This document shows, one piece after another, positions 7,650 through 15,897 of a stretch of DNA of 64,000 bases; position 1 is the first letter of the stretch; every line of letters begins with the position of its first letter. The notes beneath the pieces were generated by a model. That model was given only the letters and a program-made list of their open reading frames with translations, made no database searches and was not told the origin of the DNA. The stretch is from JAWPMT01 sp965267435. GTDB lineage: Bacteria; Bacteroidota; Bacteroidia; Cytophagales; Cyclobacteriaceae. The translations under genes were made by a program, and so were the position numbers. The stretch spans positions 1,116,001 to 1,180,000 of the forward strand of contig OZ253960.1 of NCBI GenBank assembly GCA_965267435.1. The letters run 5' to 3'.

Positions 7650-9923
7650 ATGGCTGAAGCTCAGATCAGAAACCTACTCGAGGATCGTTTCCTGATGGAC
7701 GTAACCCACCTTAAAAAGCTGGGTGGACTCGACAATGCCAACTACCTCTTGCAGTTGGGAGATACGAAATACGTCCTCAAGATCTATCCCAATACGCACG
7801 AGTCCATGTCGCTCGTCCAGGCAGAAAATGAGGCGTTGCTCTTCATGGCCGACAAGGGCGTGACGTCCATTCAGAAGCCTGTCCCGTTTGGAGTGGGGGA
7901 CTACTTGCCAGTTGTGGAATTAGATGGTTCCCAATACATCTTTCGGCTATTGACGTTTCTGGAGGGCAAGTTCATGTTGGAAGTGCCGCAAACACCCGAA
8001 CTCTACCGGTCGTTGGGGAGGGTACTCGCCGAGATGGACCGTCAGCTGCTACAGTTCGACAACTACGTGTACAAGTCCCGTAAGTACAAGTGGGACATCT
8101 GCAACTTTGAGCTTAACAGGCCTTACCTGCAACACATTCCTGACGGCAAAGACAGGAGTCTTGTGAAGCACTTCTTCCTGCAATACCAGCAGCAGGTAGT
8201 GCCCGTCATTCCGCAGTTAAGGACTTCCATCCTCTACCACGACGCCAATGAGTGGAACTTGCTCGCCAATGACGGCGAGGTCACAGGTGTGATAGACTTT
8301 GGGGACATGACCCATACGCTGTTGATCAACGAACTCGCCATCGCGATTGCCTACGGCTGTTACAGCAAGGAAGACCCGCTCAAGTGGGCACCCTATATTA
8401 TCGAAGCCTATCACAAGGTCCTCCCATTGGAAGAGTTGGAGTTGAAAGTACTCTACTACCTCGTGGCAGGCCGACTGTGCATCACCATTGCCAATGCAGC
8501 GATGGCCAGGGTAGAGGACCCTGATAATGACTATGCCTTCGTGAGCGAGGAGTACGCTTGGAGTATGTTGCGGAAGTGGATTGCGATCAATCCATTGGCC
8601 GCGGAAAACTGCTTTCGCCGGGCAGCTCATATGCCAGCCTTAGAAAAGGCTCCAGTTGCGGACATGATCAAGAACCGCCAGGAGCACTTGAGTCCGATAC
8701 TTTCTGTGAGCTACAAGGAACCTATACACATGATCGGCGCGGCGAAGCAGTACATGTATGATGCCCGGGGCAATACGTTTCTGGATGCTTACAACAACAT
8801 CCCCCTCGTTGGACATTGCCATCCTAAAGTGGTTGAGGCCGGTCAACGACAAATGGCGCGCCTGAATACCAATACCAGGTACTTGTACGGCATCCTGGAT
8901 CGCTATGCTGAGAGCTTACTGGCGAAGTTCCCCAATCAGCTAAACAAGATATTCTTTGTCAATTCCGGCAGCGCAGCAACTGATTTGGCTCTGAGAATGG
9001 CGCAATTCCACACCCAACAGAAGAATATTATGGTGATGGAGCATGGCTACCATGGGAATACTATGGCGGCGATCGATGTCAGTTATTACAAGTTCAGCCA
9101 CCCCCGAGGCATTGGGAAAGGTGACCATATCCACATAGCGCCACTCCCGGATACTTACCGCGGAAAGTACACGAATGATGACGGAACGGCTGGTAAGCAA
9201 TATGCCCAGGAAGCCATCAAGTTGATCGAGCAGTCTTCCCAGCCTATTGGGACCTTCATCACGGAGACAATCCTGGGTTGTGCAGGTCAGGTACCACTGG
9301 CCAAGGATTATCTGAAGCATTTATTTCCTGCGATCAGAAAGCAGGGAGGAGTGTGCATCGTTGACGAGGTGCAGACAGGCTTCGGACGGATAGGTAGCCA
9401 CTACTGGAGTTATGAATTGCAGGACGTCGTCCCGGACATTGTCATCCTTGGGAAACCTATGGGTAATGGCCACCCCATTGGGGCAGTTGTTTGCACCGAA
9501 GAGATCGCGGCATCCTTTGAGCGCGGACCGGAGTTTTTCAGTTCCTTCGGCGGCAACCCCGTGTCGTGTGCCATCGGGTTGGCGGTCTTGCAGACGGTGG
9601 AAGAGGAGGGACTCCAGCAGCATTCACAGGAGGTGGGTGAGTATTATAACACACTATTCCAGCAACTTCAGTCTGAACATGGCTGCATCGGCGACGTAAG
9701 AGGCACCGGACTGTTTCTCGGTGCTGATATCGTCAATCCGGGCACGAAGGATCCCGATACGGCACTGGCATCCCAAATCAAAAATGGACTGCGCGACAAG
9801 CATATCCTCATCAGTACCGACGGCCCTGCCGACAATGTCATCAAGACCAAGCCTCCGTTGTGCTTCATGAAAGAAGACGCACTTAGAGTGGTAGAGGAAA
9901 TGGATGCGATTCTGCGGACCTAA
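7650..9923 (+). CDS. Fusion of APH-type small-molecule kinase and class III aminotransferase/phospho-lyase
   Basis: This 757-residue two-domain protein carries an aminoglycoside phosphotransferase/choline-kinase-like domain at residues 1-330, with the catalytic loop YHDANEWN (about 196-203) and metal motif VIDFGDM (about 215-221). Residues 350-757 are a fold-type I PLP enzyme of class III with the cofactor lysine at K602 (ILGKPMGNGHPIG) and the phosphate-binding segment NSGSAATDLAL. The closest known logic is hydroxylysine kinase plus phosphohydroxylysine or phosphoethanolamine phospho-lyase, which are separate proteins in vertebrates. The fusion would phosphorylate an amino alcohol and then eliminate phosphate and ammonia. 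The substrate is inferred only. The gene is convergent with the sulfatase gene with no intervening base. Confidence 0.88.
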   Translation: MAEAQIRNLLEDRFLMDVTHLKKLGGLDNANYLLQLGDTKYVLKIYPNTHESMSLVQAENEALLFMADKGVTSIQKPVPFGVGDYLPVVELDGSQYIFRLLTFLEGKFMLEVPQTPELYRSLGRVLAEMDRQLLQFDNYVYKSRKYKWDICNFELNRPYLQHIPDGKDRSLVKHFFLQYQQQVVPVIPQLRTSILYHDANEWNLLANDGEVTGVIDFGDMTHTLLINELAIAIAYGCYSKEDPLKWAPYIIEAYHKVLPLEELELKVLYYLVAGRLCITIANAAMARVEDPDNDYAFVSEEYAWSMLRKWIAINPLAAENCFRRAAHMPALEKAPVADMIKNRQEHLSPILSVSYKEPIHMIGAAKQYMYDARGNTFLDAYNNIPLVGHCHPKVVEAGQRQMARLNTNTRYLYGILDRYAESLLAKFPNQLNKIFFVNSGSAATDLALRMAQFHTQQKNIMVMEHGYHGNTMAAIDVSYYKFSHPRGIGKGDHIHIAPLPDTYRGKYTNDDGTAGKQYAQEAIKLIEQSSQPIGTFITETILGCAGQVPLAKDYLKHLFPAIRKQGGVCIVDEVQTGFGRIGSHYWSYELQDVVPDIVILGKPMGNGHPIGAVVCTEEIAASFERGPEFFSSFGGNPVSCAIGLAVLQTVEEEGLQQHSQEVGEYYNTLFQQLQSEHGCIGDVRGTGLFLGADIVNPGTKDPDTALASQIKNGLRDKHILISTDGPADNVIKTKPPLCFMKEDALRVVEEMDAILRT

Positions 9924-12900
9924 TCAAAAGGAACTCACCCGCAATTCCACAACATGCTGCCCCGGAGATAAACGAATGGTCTCGAACGAAGCATTCGCCT
10001 CTACGCCATCGACGTACACACTCTGATTTTGAGCTGTCGGAAGGGTCACCTCGGCAGAGACATTGCCCGGAAGGTCAAACACATACCTCTCCAGCCGATT
10101 GTGGACCTTCTCATAGGCGGCCTTGACTTGCCCGGTCTGGAAAGGTACAGAGATGGAGGTTGATCGTAAAGTCGACAATTGCGGGGCAATGTTCACGACG
10201 CTCCCGCCCGGCACCTTGGGCGTGATGCCCCACATCCTCCGGGCAATGATATTGCCGGGTACAGCACCCCAGGCATGATTCCAATCAGCATTGGGTTTGT
10301 ACTTCATGTCCCACGCCTCCAGCGTGATGGTAGACCCGATGGCAATCATGTTCCACCAGCTTCTGTCGTGGGTCGCCGTCATCAGCTCCAAAGCATAGTC
10401 GGCTTCTCCTACATTGTAGAGTCCGTCCATCAGGTATTGGGCACCATAGACACTACAGGCCATGCCGCGAGATTTGATGAACTCTACCACGGATGGCACT
10501 CTGTCTGTCGGTACGATCCCCATGGCCAGGGGCAGCATGTTCGCATGCAAGGAGGCATGGTCTGTGCCCTCTCCGTCCAGGTAGATACCCCTGTCATTAT
10601 CAAACAGCTTTGCGTTGATCGCAGACTTCGCGCGTAGAGCCATCATCTGGAAGAGATTCGCGTCGTTGTCTTTGCCGAGCAGTTTGGCAAACTCCGCCAG
10701 GATCTCCAGGTTCCGATAGTAAAAGCTGTTGACGACCGTATTGATAGGTTGGAAGTCAAAACCATCTCTCTCACCCCGTACGTTCGGATCACCTCCCCAC
10801 CCTGACGGGGGCCAGTCGACAATGTCTCTCAATTTGGTTTCTGGATCTTTGAAGCCCAGGTTTCGCATGATTTCGGGGGTGACGTTTTCCGTGGTGATCA
10901 ACCCGTCTTCACGCGCCAGGTCCATGAGCGTTTTGTACTTCAGCGGCTCATAGTATTGCTCGATGAGTTCCGTATCCCCGGTGTACAGATAGTCGTCATA
11001 AAACATCAGGGCCACATGCAACTGCCATTCGGTTGGCCAGGTAGGTTTCTCCATGAAGTACTCGATGGTCCTCCTTGTGATAGCGTACTCTCGATCGACG
11101 GCATAGTGGCTCAGTTGATTGATGTAGGCATCTGCCTCGTAAGGGATCCGTTCGCGGTCCCCGTCCACGTACACGCCTGCAAAGGAAGTCGCTTTCATGC
11201 TGTACTTACATAAGTCCCAGACCTGGTTAAGAACTGTATCAGAGCTGATAAAGGCACTTTGATCCTCATCAAAGTAGGCGTAGTAAGCCATTTGAGTGAG
11301 ATCACTGGAAGCGATGTTGCCTTTCGCTCCTTCAATTTCAACATATCGAAAGGGCATGACGACCGGAAAGGAATCGGGCAGTGCCACAGCTACAGCTTTG
11401 GTGTTTCGTTCGTCGGGTACCAACGGTACGAGGTACTCATTATTTCCGGGGCTTACGGGCATGGTCACCTCCTGAAATCGGATATGTCCCATGGGGTCAT
11501 GCTCAATGCTGCCATCCGATGTGAGCTGTTCGCCCAGTCGGATAGTCAATGTTTCTGCTATGTCGGTTTGATAACTTACCTTGAGCGCCCCAAAAGCATC
11601 CTTGCCAAAATCAGCAAAGTACTGGCCATTCCCCAGCGCTTCCAGAGCAACAGGTTTGATCTCATCCATTTGGAAAATATTGTGGCTCGTCAAGCGACTT
11701 TCGTCCGATTGGTAGGTAAACGTCTGCATCTCTGAGTAGGGGGTCAGCCTATTGAGGTCTCCCCATATGCGGACCTTCCAGAAATACGTTTGACCATCTT
11801 CCAATGCGTCACCGGCATGCTCTATATTGAAAGAGGCCTTCGATCGTACCCTGCCACTGTTCCAAATATCGGCATCGTTCAGGCGCAGCTTCTCCTTCGT
11901 GGATGCCACCAGAATTTGGTAGGCACGTTGCGATTGTGTGCCCGATGGTACTTCCCAGCTATATTCTGGCTTGGGATCGACAACGGTCGTGGCAATTGGC
12001 TCGCGGATGAGCTCCACGCTAAGGGCCGCAGGCTTACCCAGCACGGTATCTTCAAAAGATTGAGTGAGCGATGCCAATTTGTTTCGCATCTCCGATAGCT
12101 TTTCCTGGTACCGCTTGTTACCCGCAAGGTTCTTGGTTTCCAAGGGGTCCTTCACCAGATCATAGAGCGCTTCCTCCGATCGGTTGTTGAGATAGGTGAA
12201 GTATTTCCAGTCATTGGTGCGCACGCCCTCACTTGGTGGTATATGATCAAATTCCCAGAGGTGTTCGATGAGGATGGCGTCGCGATCCAGACTTCCGGTT
12301 CCGTTCACAAGAGGCATCAGACTTCGGCCCTGCCAAGTGGCAGGCTCCTGGACATTGGCCAGATCCAGTATCGTTGAAGGCACGTCAACGTTCAAGGCCA
12401 TCTCATCGATCTCCCTGTGAGCGGAGATTCTGGGGTCAAAAATGATGAGGGGCACACGAATCGAGTTTTCGTACATCAGCCACTTGCCGGCCAGCTGGCG
12501 CTCGCCCAGGAAGTACCCGTTGTCGCCCATGAGGATGATCACCGTATTGTCAGCAAGCCCTTGCTCTTCCAGCATTACACGGATTTTGGCTATTTCATTG
12601 TCGATGCCTGATATCATCCGGTGGTAGCCCTTGACGCTATGTTGGTATTTCTTCGGGGTATCGTACCTCCAGTACCACCGTGTCCGGTTGAACCCATCGC
12701 GAACTTCTGTTGGCAATTCCTGGAAATACTTATCACTACTGCGTGCAGCTTCTGGAACTTGTATGTTCTCGAGCCATGCATTTTGTGATTCCTGCCAGAA
12801 GTACTGCTCTTCGGCGCCATCGTGGGCATGAGGAGCGCTGAAGCTCAGGCTCAGGCAAAAGGGTCGATCGTTGGGCGCACTTTCGATGAAGTCCAGGGCC

Positions 12901-13454
12901 TGCTGTCCGGTGTATCTCGTGAGGTGTACGGTGTCCCTGTCGAGGGTCTTGTAGAAGTAGCCGCGGCGATCTCGGTAGGCCCCATTCCGATCATATACTT
13001 CATATGCATCGAAGAGGTCAGCCTGCAGGTTGGTGCGCACGCCGAGTTTGCCATAAAAGCCCGTTTGGTACCCAGCCTCCCGCAGTAGGCGAGGATAGGA
13101 CTGATGCATAAACGCTGGTTGGATGCCAGAGGTATGGAAGTTGTAACCGTGGGTCCGTTCGTGTAGTCCTGTCAAGAGTGTCGCGCGACTGGCAGCACAG
13201 ATAGGAGTGGTGACAAATGCTTTTTTGAAATAAGCACCCTCCGAAGCCAATTGGTCCATGGCAGGAGTTTGTGCGAGTTCATTTCCTGCGTAACCCAGAG
13301 CATCGAATCGCTGGTCGTCGGTAAGTATGAAGATGATGTTGGGTCGATTGTCTCCGACTTGAGAAAAGGCCGGGAGACTGCAAAGTACGGCAAATGCCAG
13401 GGCCAGTGACTGTTTCAATAGTGACAGGTTTGGGTGCCTATCAAAAATAGTCAT
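9924..13454 (-). CDS. Secreted sulfatase (S1) fused to alpha-L-rhamnosidase (GH78-like)
   Basis: A signal peptide (hydrophobic core at about 14-32) precedes a family S1 sulfatase domain at residues 36-470. That domain has metal Asp residues in LTDDQRFD, the formylglycine site CAASR at 86-90 (Cys86), and LMGDNGYFLGE. From about residue 485 the protein continues into a GH78-type region with a fibronectin-like linker, a beta-sandwich with FADFGKDAFG, and an (alpha/alpha)6 barrel with VYVDGDRERIPYEADAY as probable catalytic loop. A bifunctional sulfatase-rhamnosidase fits removal of rhamnose-3-sulfate or related units; such fusions are known from ulvan-degrading flavobacteria. No SusC/D pair or lyase is adjacent. 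At 1176 residues both modules are full length. Confidence 0.9.
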   Translation of the reverse strand: MTIFDRHPNLSLLKQSLALAFAVLCSLPAFSQVGDNRPNIIFILTDDQRFDALGYAGNELAQTPAMDQLASEGAYFKKAFVTTPICAASRATLLTGLHERTHGYNFHTSGIQPAFMHQSYPRLLREAGYQTGFYGKLGVRTNLQADLFDAYEVYDRNGAYRDRRGYFYKTLDRDTVHLTRYTGQQALDFIESAPNDRPFCLSLSFSAPHAHDGAEEQYFWQESQNAWLENIQVPEAARSSDKYFQELPTEVRDGFNRTRWYWRYDTPKKYQHSVKGYHRMISGIDNEIAKIRVMLEEQGLADNTVIILMGDNGYFLGERQLAGKWLMYENSIRVPLIIFDPRISAHREIDEMALNVDVPSTILDLANVQEPATWQGRSLMPLVNGTGSLDRDAILIEHLWEFDHIPPSEGVRTNDWKYFTYLNNRSEEALYDLVKDPLETKNLAGNKRYQEKLSEMRNKLASLTQSFEDTVLGKPAALSVELIREPIATTVVDPKPEYSWEVPSGTQSQRAYQILVASTKEKLRLNDADIWNSGRVRSKASFNIEHAGDALEDGQTYFWKVRIWGDLNRLTPYSEMQTFTYQSDESRLTSHNIFQMDEIKPVALEALGNGQYFADFGKDAFGALKVSYQTDIAETLTIRLGEQLTSDGSIEHDPMGHIRFQEVTMPVSPGNNEYLVPLVPDERNTKAVAVALPDSFPVVMPFRYVEIEGAKGNIASSDLTQMAYYAYFDEDQSAFISSDTVLNQVWDLCKYSMKATSFAGVYVDGDRERIPYEADAYINQLSHYAVDREYAITRRTIEYFMEKPTWPTEWQLHVALMFYDDYLYTGDTELIEQYYEPLKYKTLMDLAREDGLITTENVTPEIMRNLGFKDPETKLRDIVDWPPSGWGGDPNVRGERDGFDFQPINTVVNSFYYRNLEILAEFAKLLGKDNDANLFQMMALRAKSAINAKLFDNDRGIYLDGEGTDHASLHANMLPLAMGIVPTDRVPSVVEFIKSRGMACSVYGAQYLMDGLYNVGEADYALELMTATHDRSWWNMIAIGSTITLEAWDMKYKPNADWNHAWGAVPGNIIARRMWGITPKVPGGSVVNIAPQLSTLRSTSISVPFQTGQVKAAYEKVHNRLERYVFDLPGNVSAEVTLPTAQNQSVYVDGVEANASFETIRLSPGQHVVELRVSSF

Positions 13455-13488
13455 TCAAGGGCATGTTCACAGTCTTGCGGAGCCCAAC

Positions 13489-13524
13489 AAAAAAAAGAAG
13501 GGACCCGCCTATTGCGGGACCCTT
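13489..13524 (-). terminator. Rho-independent terminator of the membrane hydroxylase gene
   Basis: An 11-bp stem with one A-A mismatch (13498-13508 with 13514-13524) and a 5-nt loop is flanked on its low-coordinate side by an A-rich run, which is a T-tract when read on the minus strand. It sits 26 bp past the hydroxylase stop codon. Confidence 0.85.
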
Positions 13525-13549
13525 CATAGAAAGTGGGAAGTGTTGTTGA

Positions 13550-14314
13550 TCAGCTGCTCGGCTTGGATACGTCCTTGAAGGCGAGCATCTGCCATATTTT
13601 GGTAGAGGCACCGTCATAAAAGCCAGCTTCTCCTTCGAAACCCTTAGGGTTTTTGAAAGTGCCGAACATAAGGTCCCAAACAGGAAAGTCGGAGTAGTTG
13701 TACTTGTGTGCCCCTCGCTCATGATGGATGGCATGCTGCTCCGGCCGTTGAATGAAGTACCCCAACCAGTGTGGCGTGCGGATGTTCGCATGCTGGAAGA
13801 TGCTGAGAAAATTGAGAGAAAGGATGATCACCGTGATGGCTTGTGGCGACACACCCATTACCAAGGCAAATACAATACTTCCGAGCAATGTGAAACCGAT
13901 CATATCCATTGGGCTGAAGTAGAAAGTGCTCGGAATGTCCATCCTTTCGGAACTGTGGTGCATCTGGTGGAATACCTTCCAGAGCGTATCCGACTTGTGC
14001 ATCGACCAGTGCCAAACATAGAGGAACAATTGGTACGCCAGCAACCCGGTCAACACCTGCAGCCCCAATGGCCAGGCAGATAGATCGACCAGTTGATAGT
14101 TGGCCAGGAAACCATCCGTCAGAATGGGTAGGTAGGAGCTCAGGTAGAAGAATACGGCGAATGACACAAGTCCACGTAGGGTCGCATACTTGATTTTGGG
14201 TAGGTCTTTGTTTCGGGGGAACAAGGTCTCCCATGCATACAAGGCCACAAACATGGCAATGACAATGAGTGAGACTGGGTCTAGCAACAATTCAAGTGGT
14301 GTAGGAAATTGCAT
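13550..14314 (-). CDS. Sterol desaturase/fatty acid hydroxylase family membrane protein
   Basis: This 254-residue polytopic protein carries the eight-histidine di-iron pattern of the family: H102/H106 (HWSMH), H116/H119/H120 (HQMHH), HANIRTPH at about 175-182, and H194/H197/H198 (HAIHH). Family members hydroxylate or desaturate lipids using O2. I use the ATG for MQFPTPLELL at 14314 rather than the longer frame starting at 14347, because the latter would begin inside the promoter/operator. It is divergent from a TetR gene that probably controls it. Confidence 0.88.
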   Translation of the reverse strand: MQFPTPLELLLDPVSLIVIAMFVALYAWETLFPRNKDLPKIKYATLRGLVSFAVFFYLSSYLPILTDGFLANYQLVDLSAWPLGLQVLTGLLAYQLFLYVWHWSMHKSDTLWKVFHQMHHSSERMDIPSTFYFSPMDMIGFTLLGSIVFALVMGVSPQAITVIILSLNFLSIFQHANIRTPHWLGYFIQRPEQHAIHHERGAHKYNYSDFPVWDLMFGTFKNPKGFEGEAGFYDGASTKIWQMLAFKDVSKPSS

Positions 14315-14325
14315 AATTAAAAGTA

Positions 14326-14348
14326 TTAAACAGACTAGTTGGTACAAA
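14326..14348 (-). promoter_or_regulatory. Operator 1 within the promoter of the membrane hydroxylase gene
   Basis: An imperfect palindrome is centred on ACTAGT (14334-14339), with 7 of 11 pairs matching. On the minus strand it sits between a TTTG box (14348-14345) and TACTTTTA (14325-14318), separated by exactly 19 nt. This is the Bacteroidota promoter layout TTTG-N19-TAnnTTTG with one mismatch in the -7 box. Repressor binding here would block transcription of the hydroxylase gene. The predicted transcription start lies at or very near the ATG. Confidence 0.65.
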
Positions 14349-14368
14349 TATAAATTCCTTTACGGAAC

Positions 14369-14404
14369 TTTTACAAACTAGTTGGTATAAATATTATATT
14401 TTTG
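14369..14404 (+). promoter_or_regulatory. Operator 2 and -7 box of the tetR-like gene
   Basis: A better palindrome (14369-14390, 9 of 11 pairs) is centred on ACTAGT at 14377-14382. It repeats the ACTAGTTGGTAYAAATAT sequence of operator 1 with 17 of 18 identical bases, 43 bp away, which is about four helical turns. A TATTTTTG box (14397-14404) matching TAnnTTTG follows directly, five bases before the regulator ATG. No clear TTTG -33 box is seen for this direction. Confidence 0.6.
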
Positions 14405-14408
14405 TTGC

Positions 14409-15014
14409 ATGCCTAGAGATGGAAAACCAACTAGAGACAAGATACTGACCGCATCCAAAGAGCTTATTTACGAGAACGGATTCGCCGGTACTTCGATCGA
14501 TCTTATTCTGGAAAAGACGGGTATCACCAAGGGTGCCTTCTTCTATCACTTCAAAACGAAGGCCGACCTGGCACTTGTCATGGTTCGCGAATTTGCGGAA
14601 GCGGACCTTGTAGAATTGGATAAGTCACTCACCGACACAGAAGAGTTGAGGGGCGCGCCGAAGAATCGGCTGCTGGCGTTTATTCAGCGATTCATCGACA
14701 TGTTCAACGGCTTATCCGAACCACCCAGTTGCCTCTATGCGTCCGTCAGCAATGAGCAAAATCAATACAGTGACGAGATCAAACAAATCGTCAGTGACAC
14801 GATACTGGCGTGGCGGAAGCGCTTTGAAGAGATGATCGATGAAGTGGCGAGCCATCACAAGGCTCGATTTGAGATCGATAAGCCTGCCTTGGCAGATCAT
14901 TTCAATGTGGTGATGGAAGGGGCTTTTATCATTTCCAAGTCACTCAACGACCCCACCATCACGGCGAGACAATTGACGCAACTCAAAAACTATTTCGATC
15001 TGCTATTCGAGTAA
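14409..15014 (+). CDS. TetR/AcrR family transcriptional regulator
   Basis: This 201-residue protein has an N-terminal TetR helix-turn-helix (about residues 10-57, TRDKILTASKELIYENGFAGTSIDLILEKTGITKGAFFYHF). An all-helical ligand/dimerisation domain follows, containing one Cys in PPSCLYASV. It is divergent from the membrane hydroxylase gene, with two near-identical palindromes in the 94-bp gap. It is therefore likely an autoregulated repressor of itself and of the hydroxylase. The ligand is unknown; a lipid or hydrophobic compound would fit. The stop codon lies one base from that of the convergent DDAH-like gene. Confidence 0.9.
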   Translation: MPRDGKPTRDKILTASKELIYENGFAGTSIDLILEKTGITKGAFFYHFKTKADLALVMVREFAEADLVELDKSLTDTEELRGAPKNRLLAFIQRFIDMFNGLSEPPSCLYASVSNEQNQYSDEIKQIVSDTILAWRKRFEEMIDEVASHHKARFEIDKPALADHFNVVMEGAFIISKSLNDPTITARQLTQLKNYFDLLFE

Positions 15015-15015
15015 T

Positions 15016-15897
15016 TCAGATTGTGCGAAGCACTGGCCGCGTCAAACAAGTCGGCCCGCCACCACCCAGTACGCTGATGTGTTCTCCGTCGTACTCAAGC
15101 ACCTCGCAGTCGGATGCCAGAAGTCGCTCTTTGGTGATGGGATTGCCTTTGACCATTACGCACTTGCCTGGAGCGACGGCCAACACATTGCAGCCCATGG
15201 AATCAAACTCGTTGTCGGGGACTTCCACCAATTCGAACCCTCGGGATAGTAGTTCCTCACGAAAATGAATGGGCATCAGCGGGGAATACGCTACTGCCTT
15301 CCTTTCGTCTACGGGGCTAAGGACTGACATCAGGTGAAACACATCGGAAGGCCCTCGGTAGTGGGGCATTTCGGCCACAAGGACCTCGATGCCTCGCGGT
15401 TGCAGCATCGCCTTAAGTTGCCGGATCCCTTCATAGTTCGTGCGATAGGTGTGGCCGACGGCAATCGTCGTTTCATTCAGCCAGGCCACGTCACCACCCT
15501 CAAGTGTTCCCGGTGCCTCGATCTCACCTAGTATTTCTTGACCGATAGCTTCGAAACACTTTCGCTCTTCTCGGGGCTCGCGTGCTCTTGGGGCTTTGCC
15601 CATTCTGCACAAGATGACACCAAAGTCCGTGACGAGGGCTGCATCACGGCAGTAGATCGAGTCCAGTGTGACATCGGCTGAGTAGGGGAGGAAATGAATA
15701 GTTGGGCCACCCTCCCTGATCAGTTCTTCGAAGCCCTCGTACTCCTTGAGTGCTTCCTCCATCTGCGGGTTCTGGAGAAAGTTTAGGCGCTCCCACTCTT
15801 GATCAAGGAACTGCTGATCCACAAAGGCCTGTTCTGGTCGCTTCAGTAGGAGTGTTTGTATTTGCCCGTATTCGTTATGTGTTGTGGTCTTCTTCAT
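15016..15897 (-). CDS. DDAH/arginine deiminase-like amidinohydrolase
   Basis: This 293-residue guanidino-group-modifying enzyme contains the expected triad region: TLEGGDV (E133-D136), His188 in SDVFHLMSVLSP and nucleophile Cys284 in GGGGPTCLTRP. The length fits dimethylarginine dimethylaminohydrolase-like proteins better than full arginine deiminase (about 410 residues). The likely reaction is hydrolysis of arginine, a methylated arginine or a related guanidine to citrulline or ureido product plus amine. Its start overlaps the end of an APC permease gene by 23 bp, so uptake and hydrolysis are probably coupled. Confidence 0.85.
   Translation of the reverse strand: MKKTTTHNEYGQIQTLLLKRPEQAFVDQQFLDQEWERLNFLQNPQMEEALKEYEGFEELIREGGPTIHFLPYSADVTLDSIYCRDAALVTDFGVILCRMGKAPRAREPREERKCFEAIGQEILGEIEAPGTLEGGDVAWLNETTIAVGHTYRTNYEGIRQLKAMLQPRGIEVLVAEMPHYRGPSDVFHLMSVLSPVDERKAVAYSPLMPIHFREELLSRGFELVEVPDNEFDSMGCNVLAVAPGKCVMVKGNPITKERLLASDCEVLEYDGEHISVLGGGGPTCLTRPVLRTI

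Noticed and set aside
13706..14083. Long open frames antisense to the membrane hydroxylase, and similar antisense frames across large genes
   Set aside because: They mirror codon bias of the real genes, contain no domain motifs and have no start or promoter support.
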